Assembly (NCBI GenBank): GCA_019400425.1
Contig: JAFREE010000026.1
Location: 62,001 to 126,000, forward strand
Direction: 5' to 3'
DNA from: Hymenochaete sp. R1
Taxonomy: Eukaryota > Basidiomycota > Agaricomycetes > Hymenochaetales > Hymenochaetaceae
DNA length: 64,000 nt
The position numbers were made by a program, and so were the translations under genes. How positions within the stretch are numbered: the first letter of the stretch is position 1; every line of letters begins with the position of its first letter. The notes below the pieces were generated by a model. It worked only from the letters and a program-made list of their open reading frames with translations. It was not told the origin of the DNA and did no database searches. Positions 33,864-44,863 of this stretch are shown piece by piece.

Positions 33864-34391
33864 TCATGGTTTCAACTTCAAACACTCATTTGTTTTGGCG
33901 TAATCCGTTATGGCATCCTTGGGGAAGTCCTCGTTGCTCAGTACTCCAGAAATGGCGGAGGCGTTATGGGTGTGGTAAGAAAAGAGATTGTAGATGTCTA
34001 CAACATTGCTGAATTCTTCAAAGTCATACCCGACACCGAACAATACCAGATTGAAGTTGTGGGGTTTCCCGCCTTTATCCGTGACCTTACCTGTATGACA
34101 CGCGTTATGATTAATGATACACATGATCGTAGCTGGAAGACAATGAACAACGCACAGGTGGCTACAGCATCAGTGTTGTATACAACTCCAACACTTTTAA
34201 TTTCCGTAACTTCAGTTCGCTCGCTGACGATGTACAAGTCCAAAACTAGAGAAGAACGGCCGTATTAGACCATCATAGAGGGTTCGACTTTGTCCAGCAC
34301 ATAACAGTGGCGTACCTTTCTCCTTGAAGTACTTGCGCTGGCTTTCTGACGCAGATTTACGATCTTCATCAGCAGGTGGTCGTCGTGACAT
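33864..34391 (-). CDS. Small tandem-family protein, copy B
   Basis: Three exons, 34391-34316, 34245-34156 and 34090-33864, encode 130 aa with the same phase-1/phase-1 introns as copies A and C. Exons 1 and 2 together are 166 nt, the same as in copy A. The protein starts MSRRPPADEDRKSASESQRK. Exon 2 reads VLDLYIVSERTEVTEIKSV. Exon 3 carries VTDKGGKPHNFNLVLFGVGYDFEEF and LSNEDFPKDAITDYAK, ending LKLKP. The NEDFPKDAITD block is nearly identical to copy C while much of the rest differs, which points to selection on this block. A TATA-like TTATAAA lies about 110 bp upstream on the minus strand. Function is unknown and the product appears soluble. Confidence 0.75.
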
Positions 34392-35294
34392 TTCTTGGAA
34401 TATATGCTGTTGTTCCCAAAAAAGAAGTGAGAATTATGGGTACGTCGAAGTGCGAGATGAAAGAACGAGAGTTGTGTTGCACGGTTCTCTCCTAGAGTTT
34501 ATAACCCTCGTGGAGTTTTACGCCTTTGCTGCGACACCCAAGTACGCGTCAAGGATATGTCGTTTTGCGCAATAGGTTGAACGTCAGGTTTTAGTAAGCG
34601 TGCTTCACTTATCGATTCCCCATGGATCCTGTGGCATGCCCCCGATCAGTACCTCGCCAGAGGCGCCACGTCCATCCCATCCGTGGATGAATCTCCCAGC
34701 CCATCATCGGTTCTGAAAAGTCTGGCTGGTGTGAGACAAACTCGACTTGCCGTACGCATGTACAAAGTTAGCTGGAAGAGTCTCGCAATGTGTCGAAAAA
34801 GAAAAGAGCTGCGATGCGAGATCGGTAATAATAATATTGGTGCTTTCCCACGCAAAGATGGTTTGGCGTCGCTACTTGATCTTCAAAGTTTGAAGTCTCA
34901 AAACAGACTGCACGCGGCTTGGAGAGTCTTTTTTTATATTCAGAATAATGTGCACCGAGACTAGAGAAGCTCCTGCCCACTTCGACATTATATTCATTAA
35001 AGGCTCGAGCATTTGCGAATGCCTTAGAGCCGCCAATGCCACCGAACTGCAGCGGCGATTGCAGCTAATCGTCTCTTCCCTTTATCTTCATTTCTTTCAC
35101 TTGACCAAAATATGGGACTGTAATGAGAGATGATGGACTTATTTGATATACGGAGACAAAGTAATTCCATATACTAAGTCACTGACAGAAGCGAAGAATT
35201 TCCGAGTGTATACAAGTAATTTGCTAATCAGTCCAATCCATGGCAGGCATCGATTCATGTTCCGAAATTCTAATAAATCATCCTCTGAGTATTT
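34392..35294. other. Spacer between copies B and C, partly duplicated
   Basis: About 0.9 kb without a supportable gene. Bases about 34635-34735 resemble 36025-36115, the equivalent position upstream of copy C, so the duplication unit includes about 220-300 bp of upstream DNA. Confidence 0.45.
34635..34735. repeat. Duplicated upstream block, copy B side
   Basis: By eye this aligns with 36025-36115 through shared words CCCC.AT.AGTACCT, GAATCTC..AGC and CGGT..TGAAAAG. Both blocks start roughly 220-245 bp upstream of their gene's ATG. Identity is moderate (estimated at about 60%), consistent with an old segmental duplication. Confidence 0.4.
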
Positions 35295-35816
35295 TCATAA
35301 GTTCAACTTCAAATTCTTATCTTCCTTGGCTTCGTCTGTTATCGCGTCTTTGGGAAAGTCGTCTTCGTTCAAGAGGGTGCTAAGTTCTGTTGCGTTCTTT
35401 GGGAAGTATTCGAATAGTGCGTAGTTGATCATCTGATTGGTAAAAGAATCTTTGAGGTCACGTCCAACGTCGTACAAAGTCATCGTAAATTCGCGAGGCT
35501 TCCCGTATTTATCCGTGACAGCGACTAGGCTGATAGTTAGAGTCGCGATCGTCGAAAGTGCATGATGTTGATTTACTCACTGGTGGCCTTGGCGTCACGG
35601 TCGCGTAACTCTCCTTTCGGGACAACCTTGATCGACTTGACTTCCAGTCGGTCCTCCTCAACGAATTTGGATAGTTCTGTAGAAGAATGGAGAGATTAGT
35701 ACTTTCGGTAAAGAAGGGATATTGCTTGAGGCGAGTGGTCGGAACATACCTTTTTTGAAAGTCGCGAGCTGTTTCGCATCGGCACATTTGGGCTTTGCTT
35801 CTGAATCAGACGACAT
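35295..35816 (-). CDS. Small tandem-family protein, copy C
   Basis: Three exons, 35816-35750, 35676-35581 and 35524-35295, encode 130 aa, with phase-1/phase-1 introns as in copies A and B. The protein starts MSSDSEAKPKCADAKQ. Exon 2 is highly charged (ELSKFVEEDRLEVKSIKVVP, then RDRDAKAT). Exon 3 has VTDKYGKPREFTMTLYDVGRD and LNEDDFPKDAITDEAK, ending in LKLNL. The bases before the start codon (CAAGAAATGTC) match those of copy B. No known domain, signal peptide or membrane segment is visible. Of the three it has the most canonical splice sites and is the best candidate for an active member. Confidence 0.75.
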
Positions 35817-36649
35817 TTCTTGTGCTTAGAATGGCAGGCCAAAAACAGAGAATCAAGAGGTACGTTGCAACACTGGGAATAAGGAGGGGAGCCCAGGACG
35901 CGATGTCGCTCCTAAATATTATGCTCCGCAGGCCAACTACCTGCCGTCGCCAGAGCATCTAAATACGCCGCTTTGCACGGTCTGATGCATTTTAGGACGA
36001 GCTTAACGTGATTCGGTTCTCTAGGTCCCCATGAGTACCTTCAGCGGCCTCTCCATCGTGGACTTCTCCCCGTACGAGAATCTCTAAGCAAGCCATCAAA
36101 AGTAGCTGTCGGTGTTGAAAAGGCAAGTCGTCCGGATGCACAAGAAGCTACTCACACGTCCGTACGGATTCCGAGTGAGCCTGATAACGGCAAATGAGAA
36201 CTGAGCTAAGGCCAGGTTTGATTGAGATAAGCAGATTGCTTCGTCTCCTTCAAGCTACATTCGGCTTTATGCTTCATTGGTACTTCGCCCTCGCCACATA
36301 TGAGTTGGCTGGCAGCGAAAAAAGATATTGTTAATACCAAATGCTAAGGGGTTCAAAGGAAAGGCGCCCGCTCGACGAGGGTCATGTGCCACACAATGTT
36401 TCCCGCCACACCCTTGTCCTACAGCACCTTGAGTCGAGTTCTATAAATGAAAGTAATAGTCATTGTCATACAAAATGATAAAAATGAAGGCTGTGCGTGA
36501 ATCATGCATTCGTACGGATGCTTAACCTGTCAAACCACCTAAGCCGTTCAGCCCCATAACCATAGCCATTCCCAGTCCAAATCCCTCTTTCGGCATCTGA
36601 ACCCCATCTCCAGTTATCCAGCCCAGCCCCAATCCTCGTAAAACAAGCT
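35817..36649. other. Right flank of accessory island
   Basis: About 0.8 kb containing the copy C promoter, with CATAATATTTAG as a possible minus-strand TATA region near 35920, and the duplicated block at 36025-36115. No gene is supported. Confidence 0.4.
36025..36115. repeat. Duplicated upstream block, copy C side
   Basis: Counterpart of 34635-34735; see that entry for the shared words. It starts about 210 bp upstream of the copy C start codon. Confidence 0.4.
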
Positions 36650-38453
36650 TCACGAACTTGCATCCGGACCCTCCTTCTCCCTTACTGCCTTCTCCCCATT
36701 CTCCAACCTCCTCCGCTGCCTGGGCACCGCCTCCCCATCACTCTCAGGCTTCCACGTCAGTCCATTCCCATTTTGTCCCTCATGCTGTCCAAGTGCGTTT
36801 GCGTAGAAGTGCTGGCCCATGCCCATAGGAAGGTATCCATACGCTGGGAAATCCGGGAGGGCGGCAGGAGCAGATGTTGATTGATGTTGGGAGCTCGGAG
36901 GCGGATGATTGGGGTGAGGGTTCGAGGAGAGGAGGCGGGAGCGGTAGAGGTTCACGAAGCCGTTTACGAAGGCGGTGACGAATGCAAGGGAAGAGATGGT
37001 GAATAGCTATTGGTTTGACGAGAAAGGAAGGGAACGATTAAGTAAAATGGGGGAAATGATGAACAAGACTCGAGGAGTATGGTACTCACCCAAGTCTTCC
37101 AACTGATTGACTCGACAAAGCTATCCATCACCTCACCCAACATCTGTGCTCCAACCTTTGCGCGTCCAACGACACTCGGATCCCGCGTCATACACGTTTC
37201 CCATGTCGCACATTGATGCATCATAGCAGGAATGGGCGTAGTGTCACATAAGTTTGTCTTATACAGCGTTGCGCAGGTTTGTTTCTCTTGTAAGATGTCT
37301 GGAGAGAAAGTTGATGTTGGTAAGATATTTTTCTGGGGATTGAAATGAAAAGTATGGGTATTTATTCACCCATAGAGTATTCTCCCACTCGTTGCTCGAC
37401 GTCTCGTTGGACTGTGACTATGAATTGAACGAGCAGGTAGAGGAAAAGGAGGATCAAGGATAGGTTGAACATAAACTGCAGGTACCTGAGCTCAAAGGCG
37501 CACGGTCAGCTTCGGACATGCGAGGGGGAAGGAAAAAGTAACTTACTCCAAGAGCACATAAGGCAAATCCGTCTTCACAGGCGCCGGTCCCGGCATATTC
37601 AACGTATAATGATTCGATGTGTTCTTCGTCACCGCTCTCGATTTCGAAATCCCCTTTCCCTTCCTCGGACTCCCATCCTCGTCAAATTCGTCGTCTTCTT
37701 CTTCGCTCTCATCGTACTCGTCTTCACCTCCATTCCTGCTTCCCTGTCCTCGACGATACCGGCGTGACCTACTCCGCGTGTTCTGCATCCGCCTTGCAAT
37801 ACGCCGCACAGCTGCGTTCGAGATCAGCCGTCTTTCCGGACTTTCGTGCTCGGACCTTCCATGCGCCCCATCCTCCTCGGCTCTCACACCAGCGTTTTCC
37901 TTATCGTAACCCCTCCCTCTTCCTTTTTCCTTTTCTTTTTCGTGTCCTCCAGAACCGCTAGTCCCACGCTGAACCACCTGAGGTCGTTGAGGCGACAACT
38001 CCGCATCCCTCATGTCCACATCCGGAATTTCTTGTATCGGGTACGCCGTAGAAGATGACGCCGATGCCGAAGTGGGAGAATAAGCTGAGATCGGTACTTG
38101 TCCAAGAGCAGAGGGAGGTCTGAAGAGATAACGGACGTTCTCCCCAAAGACGGGACGTGCGCTGGCGTCAAAGGTCTTTTTGGGATCGAAGGGCGATGGT
38201 GGAGGGAGTGCGGTGCTGTGTGAGCCTGTATCCATAACCACAACAGCATAGACGGACGTGAATACAGCTTTGAAAATTAAAGAGATATCATATAAAGAAA
38301 CTCACGTTTAACGGCGGAAGGTTGTTGGTTCTGAGCCTGAGTCTGACTGTGCGCGTCGAGGCGCCATGCTGGGATGGCAGTTGAACGGTTCGTGAATTCG
38401 ATCCCGGACATGGGAGCTTCTGTGCTTCGCGCTCGACCGTATATCGTAGACAT
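36650..38453 (-). CDS. BRL1: Brl1/Brr6 nuclear-envelope protein
   Basis: Brl1/Brr6 proteins sit in the inner nuclear membrane and are needed for nuclear pore assembly and membrane fusion. Five exons, 38453-38306, 38225-37547, 37485-37370, 37298-37090 and 37006-36650, encode 502 aa. The long N-terminal part (1-275) is Ser/charged and disordered, with an acidic EEEDDEFDED stretch. The conserved core follows: a first membrane segment (FMFNLSLILLFLYLLVQF, about 278-295), a lumenal loop with four cysteines (CATLYKTNLC and CATWETC), and a second membrane segment (about 385-405). The four-Cys loop between two helices is the family hallmark and forms disulphides. The C-terminal 95 residues are Pro/Gly-rich. 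All splice junctions keep frame. It shares a 209-bp promoter with ClpP. Confidence 0.9.
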
Positions 38454-38662
38454 TATGGGGTCCTTAGTTCGAGTCTTGGACTCTAGGGTAGATGGGAGGA
38501 AGAGGAGGAGCACGACCGTGACGAAAGAAAGGAAATTCGTGTTGAGCAGAATCGACGTGTGAGCAAGTCACGTGCTACGCGATGAAACGCACGTGACAAG
38601 CTTCGGACTTCGGGGATCCTAGGGATTCTTCATAGGACTCCTGGACTTGACCATTGACCGCC
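38454..38662. promoter_or_regulatory. Divergent promoter with paired E-boxes
   Basis: Only 209 bp separate the start codons of the Brl1/Brr6 and ClpP genes. It holds GTCACGTGC at 38567-38575 and its exact reverse complement GCACGTGAC at 38589-38597. CACGTG within RTCACGTG is the binding site of bHLH factors of the Cbf1/USF type. Confidence 0.6.
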
Positions 38663-40087
38663 ATGCTCAAAAGCCTGGTTTCAGCTTCAAAAGCAGCGTC
38701 AAAAACACTGCCAACGACTGCTGTGCCATCAGCTACGGCTCGAAGACGGTTTCATAATTTTGGGACTCCTGGTCTGGCGAATTCGAACGCAAACACTCAA
38801 ATCGGAGGATGGTCAGAGCCTAGTAGTTATGACCTTGTTCCGATGGTCATTGAACAATCTGTGAGTGAAGAGCTACCTTTACCTCCGTATAGCTGTTGAA
38901 TCTTTTTCATGCACCTTGTCCGACTTAGGGCAGAGGCGAACGTTCATTCGATATTTTTTCCCGTCTCCTACGGGAGCGCGTCATCATGATCCACGGACCC
39001 GTATGTCCTCATTTTTATCATAGTAAGAAAACCCCACCCTACTCTTAATTAACTCCTCTTTCCTGTTCAAAGGTACGGGACGGCATGTCCGCTGTTGCTG
39101 TCGCGCAGATGCTTTTTCTTGAGGCAGAGGATGCCAGCAAACCTATACACATGTACATCAACTCACCAGGAGGGAGCGTCACAGCCGGGATGGCCATTTA
39201 TGATACTGTAAGTTTCCTCTTTTAAACCCCTCCCCTTTTACCTCTAATGAAAACGACAGCTTGCGTGCACGGTCTGATATTGATAAAGGTTTTCTAGATG
39301 CAGGTTTGCTAAATTTTGTTTCCGATGGGGAATTATGTCGCGGACTGAGGGATACAATGGGTTGTGGCGTTATGACTTTGCAGTACGTGTCGTCGCCCAT
39401 TCATACGTATTGCGTCGGACAAGCTTGCTCGATGGGGTCCTTACTTCTGGCAGCTGGTGCGTTTATATAAACCTATGACACAACTGTTAAATACGGACCA
39501 TACTAATATTTGAACAAGGCGAAAAGGGGAAACGACATGCCCTACCCCACGCCAGCATAATGATTCACCGTGCGTTTAAATAGTCGTCATACTGAACATT
39601 CAAATGACTGACTGGCTAGAAATGATGTTTCAGAACCGTCTGGCGGTGCGTCCGGCCAAGCATCGGACATCGCGATTCACGCACGTGAGATCCTACGTGT
39701 GCGGGAGGTGCTGACTGGGATTTATCAAAAGCACTGTGCACACGAGGGCGAAGACGTGAAAGCTGGGTTGAAGAGATTTGGTAAGCATCGTTTTGTCTTT
39801 AGTTGTGCCAGCAGCGCCAGCGCACTGACGTCCATCCCCTAATCGCTTATTGATGATAACGATGGCTGAATTCTTTCTTTCATGATATCGCCGTTAATGT
39901 ACAGAAAAAGCCTTGGAAAGGGATTACTTCTTGACTGGTGAGTTTCTCATTGTGTTCTTTCCTAGAATAAGATTGATCATTGTGCTAATCGAAATGCACG
40001 CCACCCGTAGCAAAGGAGGCGCTTGAGTTCGGCCTCGTGGATGGTATTCTAGAACGGAGACCGAGTACCGAGGGAGAGGGGCAGTGA
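38663..40087 (+). CDS. CLPP: Mitochondrial ATP-dependent Clp protease, proteolytic subunit
   Basis: ClpP forms the proteolytic barrel of the mitochondrial ClpXP protease. Nine exons (38663-38860, 38929-39000, 39073-39207, 39298-39303, 39384-39456, 39519-39569, 39634-39780, 39905-39937, 40011-40087) encode 263 aa. Residues 1-35 are basic and Ser/Ala-rich, a typical mitochondrial presequence. The catalytic triad is visible: Ser153 in [14 protein letters not shown], His178 in MIHQPSGG, and Asp234 in ERDYFL. Exon 4 is just ATGCAG, encoding Met-Gln; it completes the conserved AIYDTMQYV segment and is flanked by TAG and GTTTG. Skipping it would keep the frame but lose these residues. Many yeasts lack ClpP, whereas filamentous fungi often keep it. 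No ClpX gene lies in this window. Confidence 0.93.
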
Positions 40088-40924
40088 AGAGAGTACTAAG
40101 ATTGAGATGACGATGACGAAGGAGGGTCATCGTTATGAAAAGATGCGGGCGTGCACAGGACTGCCAAGAGCCCACGACTGCGGACGCCGAAACGTACTGT
40201 GCTTATAAAACAGTCAAATTCGGGATCAGGTGGGACGTTCACTGACCGCGCTTTTGTTTGAATGCTCAATGCGCAGTGCGGTGTGTTTATGCCGAGCATT
40301 GAAGTTGCTGAGGCCTGAATGTTGATTAAAGTGGTCGAGGAGTATTATTTTAATACAATGATCTCAGATGCATTCTAATGAGTATGAGAACAATTAATGG
40401 CGGGTGTTATTGATTGATCGTGAGAGTCGAGCAGAGATTGGTTGAGCTACGAGAGAGGCGGCTATTGGTTGCGGTTAGCAACGACGACGAGCTCACGGCG
40501 ACACCAGTAGCACTGTACTGGGTCTGTCGACGACCACCAACTTCCTCGTCTTTCCTTCATCCTCACTCTTTTCCTCGTTCTTTTTCTCTGTCTTCTCTTT
40601 TTAATCTTCTTTTAACAGCGGCGAGCAGACAGTCTCCCCCGCTGGACGGGTTTACTAGTATTAATTTCATCCGGAATCAAATTAAAATAAGCAGAAGCAG
40701 AAGCAGCAGCGGACGGAACAGCCTCCTCCTTGGGGCTTTCGCAGGTCGGTCATCTCTCTCTTGGCTTCTTGTCCTCCTACCCCCATCTTCCCCCCTCCTT
40801 TTTATCGCTCACGATTCTCTTTTCTAGATAATTCGTATCTCTTTCTCCTTTTTTCTACAAACCGCTGGACTTTCTTCGATCGATTCCATCAATTTGGGCT
40901 TCTTGGGGCGTTGTCAACCCGTAG
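40088..40924. other. Intergenic upstream of ADAM gene
   Basis: 837 bp without a supportable gene. The second half is CT-rich (40550-40870), as expected for a fungal promoter and 5' UTR. A short AGAAGC repeat lies near 40690-40705. Confidence 0.4.
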
Positions 40925-43900
40925 ATGTATACTAGAGTGCATCATGGCATCCTCAGGCTTGCGCTGGTCGTCTTCCTCATATCTATCCATCATATCGTCT
41001 CTGGTGAGCATATACTAGCCCTTTCGCTTATTATGTGCTGCTCTGCTAACGCCCTAAATCAGCCACAAGCGCCCCCTCACGACCTCTCAAACGAATATCC
41101 CACCCATCAACTCTCGCACTCGAGATCCTTCCCCGCCAAGCATCTCCTCCCAAATCACTCTCCTCTCTCCGCTCCCGTTCCCCTCTTTCGCCTCTCCTAG
41201 ACAACTCTAGCCCAATCCTCTACCACTCTGACGCCTTCCGCCTCACCCTCTCCGCCTTCTCTCACACCTTCCACCTTCATCTCCGCCCAAATGATCACCT
41301 CGTCCATCCCGCCGCGCGCATCAACTACTTCCGGAACGGACCCGACGGCCGCCAGGTGCTCGAGAAGACCGTCCCTCTCCTAAGGGAGAGTGTGCGTGTC
41401 TATATGGGTGAGGTCATTGAGGAGACGTACAGCCACCAGCGCATGCGTGAGGATGCGGCGGGGTTGCTTCCGGGATCGCGCAGTAGACCCCACGGGGAAG
41501 CAGGAGCGGTCGGTGAGCTTGGATGGGCACGAATTATGGTACACTCGCAGGGAGACGCAATGAGAGGCGTACCTCCCGTGTTCGAAGGCGCGTTCGAGGT
41601 GAGGGGTGTGACGTACCATGTCCAGACGCGGGAGAATTACCTTAGGAATCGCAAGGCCGTAGACCCAGAGTTGGTCGTAGGGCTCGACGAACCGGATGGG
41701 CAGTTGGTTATTTGGCGTGATTCGGATATGGTCAGGAACGGCGAGGAATTTGAGGTTGTGACTGAGGCTGGGAAAGGATGCAGGCATGATGAATTGGATT
41801 TCAATGCGGACCCTATGGCGAACCCTGTCATCCGAAAGAAGGGTACTACGCGGCCATCGTGGTGGACAGACACGTTGATGGATTATGCTGGGCTGAACAG
41901 CTCGCGTTCAAAGCGTGATGATGTCCAAGGAAGCGGATCCACGAACAATTTCCAGAGCAATATTGGTCAGACAGCCGGGTGTCCGTCCACACAAAAGGTC
42001 GTTTACATGGGTGTGGCGGCTGACTGCAAGTACACGGCTGCTTACACATCGCCTCAGAATGCGACGATGCAAATTCTGAACAACTGGAACACGGCAAGTT
42101 CACTATACAAGTCGACATTCAACATATCTTTGGGGATCATACAGATCGATGTTCAGGAGCCAGAATGTCCCGCAACAGCTCCTAGTGATGCGCCATGGAA
42201 TGTTGACTGCAACGACACTTCTGTTGACTTGAATGATCGACTTTCCTTGTTCTCGAGCTGGCGGGGCGATAAAGGAAACGATGGAACAGGCCTGTGGCAC
42301 TTGATGAGTGGTTGCCCAACTGGAACTGAAGTAGGTGTCGCCTGGCTCGGAACGCTTTGCCAACAATCAGCCTCAGGCAACCAAGGCTCCGTCGTCAGCG
42401 GGACCGCCGTCTCTACGAACGGTCTCACAGAATGGGAAGTCGTCTCCCACGAAATCGGACACAACTTCGGCGCGATTCATGATTGTCAATCCGACTGCTC
42501 GAGTTCCAGTTCCGGGTCTGGGTCTTCCCCAGTATGTTGTCCGCTTTCCAGCAGCAGCTGCAATGCCAATGATCAATTCATTATGAGCCCTGTCACCACA
42601 TCCACGCAAAAAACCTTTTCCCAATGCTCGCTCGGCAACATCTGCTCCGTCATGCAATCCACTTCCTCCTCCCACGTCAACACATCCTGCATCGTCGACC
42701 CTGACCCAAACCGCTCCACGCTTTCCCTCAACATGTGCGGCAACGGCATCGTTGAGTCCGGTGAGGACTGCGACCCAGGCCAGAACTCGACACAGAGCAG
42801 CTGCTGCGACGCCTCTACGTGCAAGTTCAAGAACGGTGCGGTGTGCGATCCGGCGAATAGTATGTGCTGCACGGACAGCTGTACATTTGCGGGTGCGCAG
42901 ACGATGTGTAGGCCCGCGCAGGATGATAAATGCGATATTGCAGAGATGTGTACGGGGGATTCGGCGCAGTGTCCTGAGGATAAGTTTGAGCCGAATGGAC
43001 AGAGCTGTGGGTCGGACGGGTTGGCGTGTGCGAATGGGGTATGCACAAGTCTCAATGGTGAGCTCGAGATCTTCTTTTTTTTTGAGAAAAAAAAAGAAAA
43101 GGGAAATGAAGTACTATGACTGACTATATGATTGTTTTATAGCTCAATGCTCTTCTGTGGGCGCTTCCCTCAACCTGACCACAGCGTGCTCAAAGCAGGA
43201 CACGTCCTGCCGTGTCTCGTGCGAGGATCCAAGCAATGGTAATCAATGTATCCAATTACAGTCTGCCGTCATAGACGGGTCTGCATGTGGTATGTACTAC
43301 CCGATATCACTCTTTTTTTTCGACTCAGGCTTAAAGATCCGATTGTAGGATATGGTGGGTCATGCCAGTCGGGCAATTGCGTTCCTGGATCTGCACTCGA
43401 CACTGTCAAGGTATGGTATTCTTTCACATGTGAATGTATTCCTCCATTTGCTGAAGTACACCTCGTCAGGCGTGGTACGTACAAAACCTACAGATATCAA
43501 TACCCGTAACAGTCGTCGCCGCCATCGTCGTAGTCTTCCTCCTCACCGGGCTCTTCTTTTGTATAAAACGCTGCCGAGCCCGCCCTCCCTCCATGGAACC
43601 AGCCCTCGCAAACCAACGGGGCACTCGTATCCCGAGCTATGATGGCACAAACGGAGCCGTGCATGGAAACGTAAACACCCAACCCTCAATGCGTCCCGCC
43701 GGAACCCTCGCCCCCGTCCTCCCTTTCATTCCCCGACCCAAACCAGTCACAACACTCGCGAACGTTGCTCCTTCTACACATGGTCGACAGGATTCATCCG
43801 GGTCGAGTCGATCTGGTTCCGGCGGACCTGGACCGTCGAGGTCGAATACGGGAACAAGACGTGGATCAATACCTGCCATTCTTCGACCTGCGATGTCCCT

Positions 43901-44288
43901 GTCGCGAAATAGGAGTGGCGGGGCGGGAGCTGGAAGCGGACATGCACCTCCCGGCTCACCGCGGAATCAAAGTTGGGATGGTGTCGTCGGCGTTCAAGGA
44001 CAGGGCCCGAATCAAGGGAAAAGTAGTAACCACGCAGCAGTCGGGTCTTCTGGGTCACGACGACATCGACACCATAACACTGGTAGTGGAAGCGGGAGTG
44101 GGAACGGGAGTAGGGCACGCGAACCAACGTTCCCAAGACCAAACCCGAGCATGGGGCAGGTACAGTCGAGGCCGCGGAACGAGGACAATTGGGTGGATGC
44201 GAGTAAGTGGAATGGGCCGTTGGACGGGGCCGGTATTGCTGGGGCTGGTATTGGGGTGGACCCGTCGAGGTGGAGGCATGGACCGTGA
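40925..44288 (+). CDS. ADAM-type metalloprotease, membrane-anchored
   Basis: Five exons, 40925-41003, 41063-43057, 43143-43289, 43349-43410 and 43470-44288, encode 1,033 aa. In order: signal peptide (1-26, LRLALVVFLISIHHIVS), prodomain (about 27-250, with YHSDAFRLTLSAFSHTFHLHL), metalloprotease domain (about 335-560) with zinc motif HEIGHNFGAIHD at residue 489, and Cys-rich disintegrin-like domain (from about 583, MCGNGIVESGEDCDPG). A further Cys-rich part is followed by one membrane helix (about 770-792) and a 240-residue Gly/Ser/Arg-rich cytoplasmic tail. This is the full architecture of animal ADAM sheddases and of the ADAMs known from some fungi. A Met after the zinc motif (FIMSP) may be the Met-turn. 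An alternative ATG at 40944 is in another frame and gives no signal peptide. Confidence 0.93.
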
Positions 44289-44863
44289 TTTTTTTTCTCC
44301 TATTTTCTTCAATCCTTTTCGATAATTTTTGCCTTCGATTTGTCACCGTTGTCGTTCTCTGTACCTATTCTTAAGTCTTGGCGGTTGGGTTTTCTTGGTT
44401 GTTCTCGATTCGATTTCTCTTCCCTTTTTCTTTGTCCCCAGCCTCCTTCTGGCGTTCTCCCCTTCACTTATCGCGCCCTCTGGAGCCAACATTCATCGTC
44501 TTGCATCTCCTTCCCTATTTCGCATTCTCCAGTCCCATCTTTATCAATCGGATAGCTATCTATTGCATCGTCTTCTATCAGTTGAATACGTACATCGTTC
44601 AATATGTCATTGTAAGGAAAGAAATTAAAAGCTTTCGGAGGAGAAAAACGTCTCTAATATACCGGGCTATATTGGATGGCGTAAAGGCGACCGGAAAGCG
44701 AAATCCAATGCAAATCCCTGTAAACCTAGATCAAAAGTAATTAGGCTTTCATGACTGTTGTGCAAAAAAGCGGCGCTGCAGATCGCACACGTACAGTAAT
44801 ATACATTCGGATTATATACATGCACATTTATCTGGAAAAAAGGAGCATAAGACGCCATGAAGC
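44289..44863. other. Convergent intergenic region
   Basis: 575 bp between the ends of two converging genes. T-rich sequence dominates 44289-44560. No gene or stable repeat is seen. Confidence 0.45.
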
